In this document: positions 9,204-18,344 of the stretch, piece after piece
Layout of the letters: each line of letters begins with the position of its first letter
How positions within the stretch are numbered: the first letter of the stretch is position 1
NCBI GenBank assembly: GCA_910575775.1
Contig: CAJTEY010000006.1
Coordinates: 1 to 64,000, forward strand
Direction: 5' to 3'
Length of the DNA: 64,000 nucleotides
DNA from: Lachnospiraceae bacterium
GTDB taxonomy: Bacteria > Bacillota > Clostridia > Lachnospirales > Lachnospiraceae
Notes under the pieces: model-generated
Seen by the model: the letters and a program-made list of their open reading frames with translations, nothing else
Told to the model about the DNA's origin: nothing
The model's database searches: none
Translations under genes and position numbers: made by a program

Positions 9204-9660
9204 GAGAGTAAAAACCTATTTTAAACAGTACGGAATGGAGGAAAAGATCCGGGAGTTCGATGTGTCCAGCGCAACAGTGGAGCTGGCGGCGGCCGCCCTT
9301 TCCTGTGAGCCTGCAAGGATAGCGAAAACACTGTCATTTATGGTGAATGGCCACGCAATACTGATTGTGGCGGCAGGGGACATGAAGATTGACAATCACA
9401 AGTATAAGGGACAGTTTGGCACGAAAGCGAAGATGCTTACGCCTGAGGAGGCGGAGACGCTGGTGGGACATGCCGTGGGCGGCGTGTGTCCGTTCGCGGT
9501 CAACGAGGGCGTGGAGGTGTACCTGGACGCATCGCTGAAACGGTTTGAAACCGTATTTCCTGCCTGCGGAAGCTCCAACAGTGCGATCGGGCTGACGATT
9601 CCTGAGTTAGAAAAATATGCAGTTCCTGTGCAGTGGGTAGACGTCTGCAAGGGATATTGA
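9193..9660 (+). CDS. YbaK/EbsC-like aminoacyl-tRNA deacylase
   Basis: The 155-aa protein is a stand-alone YbaK-type editing domain, which hydrolyses mischarged aminoacyl-tRNA (often Cys- or Ala-tRNAPro). Recognisable parts are CEPARIAKTLSFMVNG with the key lysine, DNHKYKGQFG, VGGVCPFA and the PACGSSNSAIGL segment near the end. Length is normal for the family. It starts inside the end of cutC (11-base overlap) and is followed by the GH36 gene, so the three form one short operon with no obvious functional theme. Confidence 0.9.
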   Translation: MAIERVKTYFKQYGMEEKIREFDVSSATVELAAAALSCEPARIAKTLSFMVNGHAILIVAAGDMKIDNHKYKGQFGTKAKMLTPEEAETLVGHAVGGVCPFAVNEGVEVYLDASLKRFETVFPACGSSNSAIGLTIPELEKYAVPVQWVDVCKGY

Positions 9661-9669
9661 GGAGGCGCA

Positions 9670-11868
9670 ATGGAATACATAAACATAGTTGAAAACGGGA
9701 TACATATCGTGTTTGGCGTAACGGAAAAAAGGCAGTTGAAACTGCTTCATTTTTCAAAGAATGCGTTTCGGGAGGAGGACTTGTGTAAAGTTGGCCCGGA
9801 GTGCAAGGCGGAGGACCGGGTGAGAAAGGAGCAGTTCATTGACGAGGCGTTTCAGCTTGTGCAGGTCAGCCTTTCCGGCTATAACCGCCCTTATGAAAAG
9901 CATGGCAATAAGCATATCGTGACGGCGCCGGGGTATCTGCTTACCTATGCCGGCATGGAGGACAGTGTCAACGAGACCGGGCGCAGACTCACGATCACGC
10001 AGGAAGACAGGGAAGTGACCCAGGTCCGCGTGGAGACAGTGATGCAGTTTTATAACGGCACTTCCATTGTCCGCATGTGGAACCGGGTGACCAATATGGG
10101 GCAGGAGACACAGTGTCTGGAATATCTGTCCTCCTTCTGCTATACGGGGATTGAGAAGGAGGGAGATCAAAATTCCGATGCCAAGATGAAGCTGCGGGTT
10201 CCCTACAACGGCTGGCAGAAGGAGATGAGCATAAAAGAGTACACTTTCGGGGAGGTGGGATTTGCACAGACACAGCCGGGTGTGTATCAGCGTACTTCGC
10301 AGGTGTTTGAGGTGACTAATACAGGCAACTGGTCCTCCAAGAAATATCTGCCTCTGGGTTATATCGAGAATGCGCAGGCGCATACCAGTCTGTTCTGGCA
10401 GATCGAGCACAACGGTTCATGGCACTATGAGATCGGCGACCAGAACACCCATTTTTATCTGAGTGTCAGCGGCCCCACGGAGGTGCAGTCCCACTGGTTT
10501 AAGAATCTGGCACCCGGAGAGAGCTTTACATCGGTGCCTGTGGCGGTGGGTGTGGCGGAGGACAGTTTCGAAAAGGCGGTGGGTGAGCTGACGAAATATC
10601 GACGCCTGATACGCAGGCCCAACAAGGACAATGAAAATCTGCCGGTGATCTTTAATGATTATATGAACTGCCTGTTCGGTGATCCCACCACGGAGAAAGA
10701 GCTGCCCCTCATAGACGCGGCGGCTCAGTGCGGCTGTGAATATTATGTGATAGATGCAGGCTGGTATGCGCCCGGCGAGTGGTGGGACAGCGTGGGCGAA
10801 TGGCAGGAGTGCAGGGAGCGGTTTCCGGGAGGTATCAGGGAGGTCACGGATTATATCCACGGCAAGGGCATGGTTCCCGGTGTCTGGCTGGAGCTTGAGG
10901 TCATGGGAATCAACTGTGGGAAGGCGAAGAAGGTGCCGGATGACTGGTTCTTTGTGCGTCATGGAAAAAGAGTGTTTGACAGGAGCCGGTACCAGCTTGA
11001 TTTTCGCAATCCGGCGGTAATTGCTCATGTCAACGAGGTCATTGAGCGGGTGGTCAACGAGTACGGCGTGGGATATATTAAAATGGATTATAACATTGAA
11101 CCGGGGATCGGCACGGAAATCGGTGCGGAGAGCGTGGGACAGGGGATGCTTGCGCATGAGCGCGCTTACCTTGTATGGCTGGACGATGTGTTTGCCAGAT
11201 ATCCTGATCTGGTGATCGAGAACTGTTCCAGCGGCGGTCTGCGGATCGACTATGCGCTGCTTTCCCGCTACAGCATCCAGTCCACCTCGGATCAGGAGGA
11301 TTACCGCAACTATGCCACCATTGCGGCCAACGCCGGGGCAGGTGTGACGCCGGAGCAGGCGGCAGTCTGGTCTTATCCCATGCGGCAGGGAGACAAGGAG
11401 GAAGTGATCTATAACATGGTAAACGCCATGCTCGGCCGGGTGCATCAGAGCGGCCATCTGGCGGAGCTGTCAGAGGAACGCACAGAGCTGGTAAAAGAGG
11501 GCATTGCCTGTTATAAAAAGATACGTTCAGATATCAAAAAAGCGGTGCCGTTCTATCCGCTGGATGTGACAGACAACGAAGACATGTGGGCATGCGGCGG
11601 TCTGCAGACGAAAAATAAGGCGTATCTGGCGGTGTGGAAACGGCAGATGGAGGGAAAGAACAATGACAGGCGGCAGAAAGTCGGCACCGTATGTTCGGAG
11701 ACGATGCTGTCTATTCCTCTTGACAGCCTGCCTTTTGCGGGAGACGGGATCAAGGTTTCCTGCCTCTACCCGGAAAAAGAGACGGTCAGCTTTGCGGTGG
11801 AGCGCGGTGTGCTGACGGTTATCTTTGAGAAGCCAGTGATGGCCAGACTGTTTGTGGTGGAAGGGTAG
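9670..11868 (+). CDS. Alpha-galactosidase, GH36
   Basis: The 732-aa enzyme has the GH36 layout: N-terminal beta-sandwich (about 1-310), (beta/alpha)8 barrel, then C-terminal beta domain. The nucleophile is Asp473 in YIKMDYNIE and the acid/base Asp541 in STSDQEDY, spaced as in known GH36 galactosidases; ENCSSGG lies between them. No signal peptide is present, so it should act in the cytoplasm on imported raffinose-family or other alpha-galactosides. A GAGGAGGCGCA site precedes the ATG. No sugar transporter is adjacent. Confident about family, less about exact substrate. Confidence 0.93.
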   Translation: MEYINIVENGIHIVFGVTEKRQLKLLHFSKNAFREEDLCKVGPECKAEDRVRKEQFIDEAFQLVQVSLSGYNRPYEKHGNKHIVTAPGYLLTYAGMEDSVNETGRRLTITQEDREVTQVRVETVMQFYNGTSIVRMWNRVTNMGQETQCLEYLSSFCYTGIEKEGDQNSDAKMKLRVPYNGWQKEMSIKEYTFGEVGFAQTQPGVYQRTSQVFEVTNTGNWSSKKYLPLGYIENAQAHTSLFWQIEHNGSWHYEIGDQNTHFYLSVSGPTEVQSHWFKNLAPGESFTSVPVAVGVAEDSFEKAVGELTKYRRLIRRPNKDNENLPVIFNDYMNCLFGDPTTEKELPLIDAAAQCGCEYYVIDAGWYAPGEWWDSVGEWQECRERFPGGIREVTDYIHGKGMVPGVWLELEVMGINCGKAKKVPDDWFFVRHGKRVFDRSRYQLDFRNPAVIAHVNEVIERVVNEYGVGYIKMDYNIEPGIGTEIGAESVGQGMLAHERAYLVWLDDVFARYPDLVIENCSSGGLRIDYALLSRYSIQSTSDQEDYRNYATIAANAGAGVTPEQAAVWSYPMRQGDKEEVIYNMVNAMLGRVHQSGHLAELSEERTELVKEGIACYKKIRSDIKKAVPFYPLDVTDNEDMWACGGLQTKNKAYLAVWKRQMEGKNNDRRQKVGTVCSETMLSIPLDSLPFAGDGIKVSCLYPEKETVSFAVERGVLTVIFEKPVMARLFVVEG

Positions 11869-11876
11869 CGGACGAA

Positions 11877-12695
11877 TTATCCGAGAATGGGAATCTCGAT
11901 CTGGACGATATAATCTTCGATGCGGTCAATGACGTTTTCGTTGATACCCATTTCATACGAGAATTCATGGAGCGTATAACCGTGTTTTTCGGCATAGGCA
12001 AAGATTTCCGCATAGCGTCCCGGTATATTCTCCCAGCCTCCTTTATGAAAAGCCCGCAGGTATTTGCCGCAGGGCGGCTGGTGAAGTCCCGGCTCATATG
12101 TGAGAAAAGGCATTTCAATAAAAAGTCTGGAATAGTCATCGTAGTTTCCGCTTTTCAGACTGGAAACAGGGATCATGGAGCCGTAGGAGGCTTCGTGCAG
12201 CCGGCCGAGATGGTATTTTTCCGTCTCGGCCGTAATCAGCTCCACCTCCTCTTCAAAGGAGGTGTTTTGGTCGATTTCTACCGTAATCAGACAGCGTTCC
12301 TCCTTTTCTATCACACTGATTTCTGACAGATTCATGGTAAGCAGTGTGTCCAGATTCCGGCAGTGAGCGTGGAGGGAAGTGCGGACTGCCTGCAGATGAG
12401 TAATCTGCAGGTCGAGATTGCTGATTCTTTCTTCTAAAAGATCTCTCATATTTTCGGCGGAACGGTTTTTCATAAAATCCTGTATCTCCGGGATGGATAC
12501 ATCCAGTTCCCGCAGCAGCAGAATGGTTTCCAGAACAGGGCTTTGGTGATAGGTATAGCAGCGGTATCCGTTTTCGGGATTGATGGAGGCGGGCTTAAAC
12601 AGGCCGGTCTCGTCATACCACATCAGCGTTTTTTTGTTGATCCCATGCATGGCCGCGAACTGGCCGATTGTGAGAAGACCGCTTTTCTTATTCAT
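11877..12695 (-). CDS. MerR-family regulator with GyrI-like effector domain
   Basis: The 272-aa protein begins with a MerR winged helix (LTIGQFAAMHGINKKTLMWYDE; NGYRCYTYHQ) and a coiled-coil dimer helix (about 75-115). The last ~150 residues form a BmrR/GyrI-like ligand-binding domain. The start is ATG 12695 behind AATGGAGGAATCT; two upstream Met codons are less well placed. It is divergent from a MATE efflux pump with a MerR-type promoter between them, so it very likely activates that pump when it binds a toxic ligand. It is convergent with the galactosidase, 8 bases apart. Confidence 0.9.
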   Translation of the reverse strand: MNKKSGLLTIGQFAAMHGINKKTLMWYDETGLFKPASINPENGYRCYTYHQSPVLETILLLRELDVSIPEIQDFMKNRSAENMRDLLEERISNLDLQITHLQAVRTSLHAHCRNLDTLLTMNLSEISVIEKEERCLITVEIDQNTSFEEEVELITAETEKYHLGRLHEASYGSMIPVSSLKSGNYDDYSRLFIEMPFLTYEPGLHQPPCGKYLRAFHKGGWENIPGRYAEIFAYAEKHGYTLHEFSYEMGINENVIDRIEDYIVQIEIPILG

Positions 12696-12727
12696 AGATT
12701 CCTCCATTTTCAAATTCTTTTCTGCTC

Positions 12728-12758
12728 TTGACCATACAGCTACTGTACGGTCTATGAT
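12728..12758 (+). promoter_or_regulatory. MerR-type promoter/operator for the MATE pump
   Basis: TTGACC (12728-12733) and TATGAT (12753-12758) are separated by 19 bp instead of 17. The spacer is filled by a near-perfect dyad, GACCATACAG-CTA-CTGTACGGTC (12730-12752; one mismatch). An overlong spacer carrying a dyad is the hallmark of MerR-family activation, in which the regulator untwists the DNA. It faces the MATE gene and sits 33 bases upstream of the MerR start codon. Confidence 0.85.
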
Positions 12759-12809
12759 ACCTTATACAGAGAACAAATACAAGAGCGGATGAGACAGGAG
12801 GAAAAGTTT

Positions 12810-14141
12810 ATGAAAAACACAAATGTTTATGAAAAGCCGGTCACACTAAAAAATATTTTGAAATTTGCCGTTCCAACCATTGCCATGACAGTGTTTATGT
12901 CCTTTTACACAATGGTGGACGGCCTGTTTGTATCGAATCTGATTGGCACAGACGCACTTTCGGCAGTCAATCTGACTGCGCCGGTTATTCAGCTTGTGAC
13001 AGCCGTCTCCACTATGCTGGCCACAGGCGGCAGTGCGGTCATTATGAAAAAGATGGGAGAACAGAAGGTGGAAGAGGCGAGGGAGGACTTTACGTTTCTG
13101 ATTTTAGTGAATGTGATGGTGGGAATCATCATGTGTGCGGCCGGATATCTGGTCATGGATCATATTTTTGCGGGCATGCATCTCTCTGCAGAGGTGGAAG
13201 GGTACTGCACCGCATATTTGAGCCGGTATCTGGTGTTTACCGTGCCGATCCTTCTGATGAACAACTTTACCCTTTACATGATTGCCAGTGAGAAGGCAGC
13301 GCTGTCCCTGATCTGCTCTGTGACAGGCGGCGTCTTAAATATGGGGCTTGACTATGTGCTTATCGCCGTTTTTGACATGGGAATCAGCGGGGCGGCAATC
13401 GCAACGGGGCTTGGCTATTCTGTGACGGCTGTTGTGGGATTTTTTGTTTTTGGACGGAAAAAGAGTCTGCTGCATTTCAAGAAACCGGCATTTCGATGCA
13501 AAGTTCTGACGAACGCGGCGGCAAACGGCTGTTCAGAGATGGCGACAGCTCTTGTCACCGGGATTATTACCATGATGTTTAACTGGACAATGCTGCGTTA
13601 TGTGGGTGAGGACGGTGTGGCGGCGGTTACGATCATCATGTATGTGCTGATGTTTGCAAGCTCCCTGTATACCGGGTATTCTTACGGAGTGGCGCCTATG
13701 ATCAGTTATTACTACGGGGAACAGAATCACGGAAAATTGAAAAAGCTTGTGGCAGCCAGCATGAGAGTGATTGGGGCGATTTCCCTTGTGACCGTTGCGG
13801 CTTCGTTTTTGCTGACAAGACCGCTTGTGTCCGTGTTTGCGCGCCCGGATCATCCGGTGTACGAGCTGGCGGTGACTGGAAACAGAATCTGTACCATCGC
13901 ACTTTTGTTTATCGGCTTTAATATTTTTGCCAGCGGCATGTTTACCGCCCTGTCAAACGGCGTGGTTTCAGCGGTGCTTGCGTTTTCCAGATCCTTTGTT
14001 TTTATGCTGATTACTATGATTGTGCTGCCCCTGCTTTTGGGCGTGAACGGGATCTGGCTGGCCACGCCTGCGGCTGAACTGATGGCTCTTGCCCTGTCCG
14101 CATGCCTGCTTTTGAAGGATAGAAAGAGATATGGGTATTGA
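12810..14141 (+). CDS. MATE-family multidrug efflux transporter
   Basis: A 443-aa membrane protein with about twelve helices in two MATE halves. The first half shows MVDGLFVSNLIGTDALSAVN and ATGGSAVIMKKMGE, the second TGYSYGVAPMISYYYGE. MATE pumps export cationic drugs using sodium or proton gradients. I chose ATG 12810, which lies 8 bases after ACAGGAGG; ATG 12789 has no such site. The divergent MerR regulator and its 19-bp-spacer promoter upstream say that expression is ligand-induced. Confidence 0.93.
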   Translation: MKNTNVYEKPVTLKNILKFAVPTIAMTVFMSFYTMVDGLFVSNLIGTDALSAVNLTAPVIQLVTAVSTMLATGGSAVIMKKMGEQKVEEAREDFTFLILVNVMVGIIMCAAGYLVMDHIFAGMHLSAEVEGYCTAYLSRYLVFTVPILLMNNFTLYMIASEKAALSLICSVTGGVLNMGLDYVLIAVFDMGISGAAIATGLGYSVTAVVGFFVFGRKKSLLHFKKPAFRCKVLTNAAANGCSEMATALVTGIITMMFNWTMLRYVGEDGVAAVTIIMYVLMFASSLYTGYSYGVAPMISYYYGEQNHGKLKKLVAASMRVIGAISLVTVAASFLLTRPLVSVFARPDHPVYELAVTGNRICTIALLFIGFNIFASGMFTALSNGVVSAVLAFSRSFVFMLITMIVLPLLLGVNGIWLATPAAELMALALSACLLLKDRKRYGY

Positions 14142-14222
14142 GAAGTGAAAAGCAAAGACCAGGGCAGGATGGGAGAAGCAGTTTTTCTCTTGTAAATCTG
14201 ACGTCTGGATAGGACTGTAGAA

Positions 14223-14251
14223 TTGCACTTTCCCGTACTATGTGCTACAAT
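14223..14251 (+). promoter_or_regulatory. Promoter before fapA-like gene
   Basis: TTGCAC (14223-14228) and TACAAT (14246-14251) are 17 bp apart, facing the FapA-family gene 70 bases downstream. The MATE gene upstream ends 82 bases before it. Confidence 0.6.
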
Positions 14252-14320
14252 TTTTAGAAATACAGGCGGCGTTATGAACATTGCAAATGTCGGAGTACTG
14301 CGGCGGGAGTGATTGGGCAT

Positions 14321-15925
14321 ATGGGATTTTTGAGACAGACGGAAAAGAAAAAGAAAAAGGAACAGAAAAACCGCGCGGGGGAACCTATGGCGGAGATGGA
14401 ACAGAGGACGCCCGAGAGAAACGGAATGGAAAAAACGATGTTTCTTTCGCCGGAGGAGAGAATGGGCACCCAAAGGAGGGGCGCAAAGCGCAGCTCACAG
14501 GAGAACGGAGAAGATACCGGGTATTCCAGCGCAAAAATTGTCCGTGGCAATCCGATTATTATCAACGGGCCGGATTATCTTCTGCGGATCAGTGAGACGC
14601 GTATGGAAGCTTTTCTCATTTTATACCGCCGTTTTACAGAGAAAGAGATTCGGGATCTGTTACAGGAAAACGGAATTGCTTACGGCATCAAGGAGAAAGC
14701 GTTGGAAGAGCTTGCGCAGGGGAAGCTGAATTACGAGGAAGTTTTCGTGGCGCAGGGGACTGCCAAGAAGGATGGCCGTGACGGCTATTTTGAATACCAT
14801 TTTAATCCTTACCCGGAAACGAGACCGATTATTCTCCCGGACGGTTCCGTGGATTACAACGTGCTGGGGAAAATGGAGCTTGTGACCAAGGGACAGCTTC
14901 TTGCTACTTATCACGCCGTTCTTCCTGCCGTAGTCGGCAGGGACGTTTATGGAAATATCATGGAGGCCTATGAGGGAAAGGAACTGCAGCCTCTTCAGTG
15001 TAAACGATGTGAGCCGGATGAAAGCGGCTGTCAGTATTTTGCCAGTACGGAAGGCAATGTGACGCTGGAAGGGAAATGCCTGACGGTTACGCCGATCTAC
15101 GCGATAGACGGCAATCTGGACGCGGCCACGGGAGACGTGGACTTTCACGGGGATGTGCTGGTGCAGGGAAATGTATTTGCAGGTGTGACACTGAAAACGA
15201 CCGGGACGATCACCGTCAACGGGCATGTGGAGACGGCGCATCTTTTTGCGGGAAAAGATGTGATATTGAAAAACGGTATGCAGGGTTCGGGAAACGGCGT
15301 CATCCGCGCGGGGCGCAATGTGATGGCGCGTTTTTTGGAGCAGACACAGGTTTATGCCGGCAATGAAGTAAATACGGGGGCGATCTTAAATTGTGAAGTG
15401 GAGTCGGGGCAGCGCGTGGTGATAGCCGGGAACCGGGGCACCATCATCGGCGGCAGTGTCACGGCGGTGGAACTGATTACCGCCGCTTCCATCGGCAACC
15501 GCGCCGCAGTGACGACTCAGTTAGTGATCGGTCTGGACTGTGAGTTTAAGGAAAAGATGGGGGAAATCGACCGTCTGACGGAAGAATACGAGCAGAATAT
15601 GAAAGATGCGGAGAACGCCCTCAACCGTATTTCCTATCAGTTGAAGTCTCAGCCTGCTACACCAGAGTTAAACCAGCAGAAAGCGGAGCAGATGCGCCGA
15701 AAGATCAACTATCAGCTGAAACTGAAGGAGGTTTGTGCGAAACGGGAGCAGATGATTGACATTAACAGGCGCTCGGCGGATGGAAAAATTGTGGTAAGCG
15801 GCACCTCAAATGTTGGGTGTGTGATTATCATAAACGGCGTGCGCGAGGTGCTGCATTCGGAATACCGGGATGTGACGTATAAAAAAGGACGGCAGGAAGT
15901 GCGGATTATATCGAATAGGCAGTAA
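14321..15925 (+). CDS. FapA family protein (DUF342)
   Basis: The 534-aa protein matches the FapA/DUF342 family. It has a basic low-complexity N terminus, a FapA N-terminal domain (about 120-250), then a right-handed parallel beta-helix of short hydrophobic repeats (VDFHGDVLVQGNVFAGVTLK and following, about 260-400), and a coiled-coil segment (about 415-490). Such proteins are thought to be polymerising scaffold or polar proteins; the molecular role is unsettled. I prefer ATG 14321, 11 bases after GGCGGGAG, over the GTG at 14309. Confidence 0.85.
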   Translation: MGFLRQTEKKKKKEQKNRAGEPMAEMEQRTPERNGMEKTMFLSPEERMGTQRRGAKRSSQENGEDTGYSSAKIVRGNPIIINGPDYLLRISETRMEAFLILYRRFTEKEIRDLLQENGIAYGIKEKALEELAQGKLNYEEVFVAQGTAKKDGRDGYFEYHFNPYPETRPIILPDGSVDYNVLGKMELVTKGQLLATYHAVLPAVVGRDVYGNIMEAYEGKELQPLQCKRCEPDESGCQYFASTEGNVTLEGKCLTVTPIYAIDGNLDAATGDVDFHGDVLVQGNVFAGVTLKTTGTITVNGHVETAHLFAGKDVILKNGMQGSGNGVIRAGRNVMARFLEQTQVYAGNEVNTGAILNCEVESGQRVVIAGNRGTIIGGSVTAVELITAASIGNRAAVTTQLVIGLDCEFKEKMGEIDRLTEEYEQNMKDAENALNRISYQLKSQPATPELNQQKAEQMRRKINYQLKLKEVCAKREQMIDINRRSADGKIVVSGTSNVGCVIIINGVREVLHSEYRDVTYKKGRQEVRIISNRQ

Positions 15926-15956
15926 TGAAGTTTAGAGACAATTCTATGGTGAGAAG

Positions 15957-16853
15957 GTGAGAATAATAGAAACCTATTATTTAGTCGATTATGAAAATGT
16001 ACATTGTGATGGTCTTAATGGGTGTGAGGAGCTGGGAAAGACAGACCACATCTTTATATTTTTTACTAAAAATGCCAAAAGTATTGATATGAGCGAAATT
16101 TCTGACCACGGCGGTGCGGAACTTAAGATGATAGAAGTGCCGGTAGGAAAACAGTCTGCGGATATGCATATCGTATCTTTTTTAGGGTATTTGGCAGGTA
16201 AAAAAGGGAAAAACTGTAACGCTGTAATAGTCAGTAAGGATACAGATTTTGACAATGTGGTAGCATTTTGGGAAGAAACGACAGGCATTACGGCATCAAG
16301 AGTGCAGCAGATTAGAAAGAAAACAGCAATCAGAAAATCATCGGAAAGCAGGCATTCTGTAATACAGAAAAAACCCAACATTACGGTTGTCGGAACCCAA
16401 AAGACAAAACTCAATTCGGAAACCATGCAGGCAGTAAAACGTGCCGGATTTAGTGCATCTGTAGCGAATACTGCTGCGCAGATTGCATCAAGACTTTACG
16501 GCGATGAACATATGCTTGTCGAAGTCCATAATGCGTTGAGAGATCATTGCCCGAATTATCTTGAGGTGTATCGTGCAATGAAACCGGTTTTGTCAAAATA
16601 TGAGGGAGATATATCCTCACAGAATAAGATGCCAACGGCAGCAGCAAAGGATAGAACAGCGACTAATGTTGCGATTATGAAGCTGCTAAGCAAAGCGGGA
16701 TATTCCAATGATATCGTTGCGTATACGGCATCCACGGCTGTAAAAAATCTTGGAGTTAAGAACGGAAAGCAGCAAATCTATAAAGCGATTGTTGCAAAAT
16801 ACGGACAAAAGAAAGGAAGCGCCATATATAATCAGATTAGAAAAAATATATAA
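15957..16853 (+). CDS. PIN-like (NYN-type) domain protein with C-terminal repeats
   Basis: The first ~120 residues look like a PIN-like RNase fold: YYLVDYENVHCDGLNG carries the first acidic residues, KQSADMHIVSFLGYL the middle ones, and IVSKDTDFDNVV the last Asp cluster. The C-terminal half has two similar alpha-helical repeats (AVKRAGFSASVANTAAQIAS near 165 and LLSKAGYSNDIVAYTASTAV near 243), perhaps RNA-binding. It is probably an RNA-processing or RNA-degrading protein. The GTG start at 15957 has its purine-rich site too close, so the exact start is uncertain. Base composition is lower in GC than neighbours. Confidence 0.7.
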   Translation: MRIIETYYLVDYENVHCDGLNGCEELGKTDHIFIFFTKNAKSIDMSEISDHGGAELKMIEVPVGKQSADMHIVSFLGYLAGKKGKNCNAVIVSKDTDFDNVVAFWEETTGITASRVQQIRKKTAIRKSSESRHSVIQKKPNITVVGTQKTKLNSETMQAVKRAGFSASVANTAAQIASRLYGDEHMLVEVHNALRDHCPNYLEVYRAMKPVLSKYEGDISSQNKMPTAAAKDRTATNVAIMKLLSKAGYSNDIVAYTASTAVKNLGVKNGKQQIYKAIVAKYGQKKGSAIYNQIRKNI

Positions 16854-16946
16854 GTCAAAAAATGGTATGCAAAAATGAAAGAGAGGACTGCTTTTACTTA
16901 CCCCTAAAGAAGTGAGGTAATAACCGCGTAGTAGAGTAAGCATTGT

Positions 16947-17315
16947 ATGAGGAATATTATTTCTTTCTGTACGGAGGATCTGAATGGGCTGAAACTGGTG
17001 AATGACACCATAGGCCATTCTGCCGGGGATAAATTGTTACAGGGATTTGCCCGTCTGCTGGCCGATGCGGCTGGGGATGACGGAAGAGCCTACAGACAGG
17101 GCGGAGATGAATTTGCCGTGCTGTATGAGAAAGATGCAGAGATCTTTGTACAGGATCTGGAAAAGCTGTGCAGGTCTTATAATGAGTCCAGTGCAGTTCC
17201 GATCAGTTATGCCATAGGGTATTGTCCGTTGACGGATGAGGGATTCCGGGATGTGGCGGACCAGATGATGTATGAGGATAAGCGGCAAAAAAAGCAGGCG
17301 TCCTCTGCAGGGTGA
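16947..17315 (+). pseudogene. Truncated GGDEF (diguanylate cyclase) domain
   Basis: The frame begins inside a GGDEF domain: DLNGLKLVNDTIGHSAGDKL is the substrate-binding segment and RQGGDEFAVLY the active-site loop. The first strands of the domain and any sensor region are absent, and the first ten residues (MRNIISFCTE) do not fit. No ribosome binding site precedes it. It looks like the 3' remains of a larger cyclic-di-GMP synthase gene, and is unlikely to be active. Confidence 0.8.
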
Positions 17316-17364
17316 AATACAGAAGAAAGAATGGGTTAAGCGGATCAGAAAGGAGAAAATGAGA

Positions 17365-17589
17365 ATGAAAAAATTGTTTGATTATGCAGCGAAATATTTG
17401 GAGAGAAGTGATTGGAAGGATCTGGCCATGATAAAGCTCTGCCTTTTCTCAATAGGGATTCTGGCCGGGATGAGAATACCGCAAAAGAACAGAAAGCAGG
17501 CAGGGTACGCTGCTGCGGCTGTTTTTGCAGTCACCTATATTCCGCTGATGGCAAAATTTGTTGCGGTCGTTATGGATAAAGAGGAATAG
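17365..17589 (+). CDS. Small two-helix membrane protein
   Basis: A 74-aa protein starting at ATG 17365, 9 bases after AAGGAG. Two hydrophobic helices (about 20-37 and 48-66) flank a short basic loop (RIPQKNRKQ). Small proteins of this shape occur widely in Lachnospiraceae, often annotated loosely as a phosphate ABC permease, but that name has no support here. Function unknown. It sits 65 bases before the response regulator, probably a separate unit. Confidence 0.65.
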   Translation: MKKLFDYAAKYLERSDWKDLAMIKLCLFSIGILAGMRIPQKNRKQAGYAAAAVFAVTYIPLMAKFVAVVMDKEE

Positions 17590-17654
17590 ATCACTGAAAT
17601 ACTACTTGTATCAGCAGAGGAAAAAGGTAGGATTTTGGAGCAGGAGTAAGCGGT

Positions 17655-18344
17655 TTGCGTAAAAAAATATGTTTAGTCGAAGATGATAAGACCATCGCCA
17701 AAAACTTAATACGCCTGCTCCAGTCGGAGGGATTTGCGGTCGGCCACGCTGGCACACAGAGGGAAGCATCCGCTATGCTTGCGGAAAGCAGATTTGACAT
17801 GGCGCTGGTAGATATTTCGCTTCCCGACGGGAATGGCTTTGCTGTATGTACAGAAATCCAGCAGACGCAGAATATCCCGGTTATCTTTTTGACGGCCTCC
17901 GGGGATGAGTCCAGTGTTGTCACGGGGCTGAATATGGGGGCGGACGATTACATTACAAAACCGTTCAGACCGCGGGAGCTGATCGCAAGAATCAGGGCCG
18001 CATTAAGGAAAACGGACTGTCAGCCTGCATGTTTTGACAGAAATGGGATTTTTGTGGATCCAGTCAGCGGCCTTGTCAAAAAGAATGGAAAAGAAATATA
18101 CCTTTCTGCGCTGGAGTACCGCCTGTTGTTGATATTTATCAATAATCCCGGGAATATTCTGACGAGGGACAGACTTTTGGACGAGCTGTGGGACGCCGCA
18201 GGCCAGTTTGTTAATAATAACACGTTAACGGTTTATATTAAGAGGCTGCGGGAAAAAATGGAGGATGATCCGGCCAGCCCACAGATGATACTGACAGTTC
18301 ATGGGATAGGCTATCGGCTGGGAGACGGTTATGTTTCGGAATAA
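17655..18344 (+). CDS. OmpR-family response regulator
   Basis: The 229-aa protein has a receiver domain with phospho-acceptor Asp53 (MALVDISLPDG), switch Thr (FLTASGDE) and Lys (ITKPFRP), then a winged-helix DNA-binding domain (LTRDRLLDELWDAAGQFVNN, NTLTVYIKRLREK). The start is TTG 17655 with GGAGCAGGAG 8 bases upstream. It overlaps the kinase gene by 14 bases. Together with the following ABC transporter it resembles BceRS-BceAB-like modules that sense and resist cell-envelope antibiotics; the actual inducer is unknown. Confidence 0.93.
   Translation: MRKKICLVEDDKTIAKNLIRLLQSEGFAVGHAGTQREASAMLAESRFDMALVDISLPDGNGFAVCTEIQQTQNIPVIFLTASGDESSVVTGLNMGADDYITKPFRPRELIARIRAALRKTDCQPACFDRNGIFVDPVSGLVKKNGKEIYLSALEYRLLLIFINNPGNILTRDRLLDELWDAAGQFVNNNTLTVYIKRLREKMEDDPASPQMILTVHGIGYRLGDGYVSE

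Noticed and set aside
12789..12809. Start of MATE at ATG 12789
   Set aside because: The ribosome binding site ACAGGAGG lies after this ATG and serves ATG 12810.
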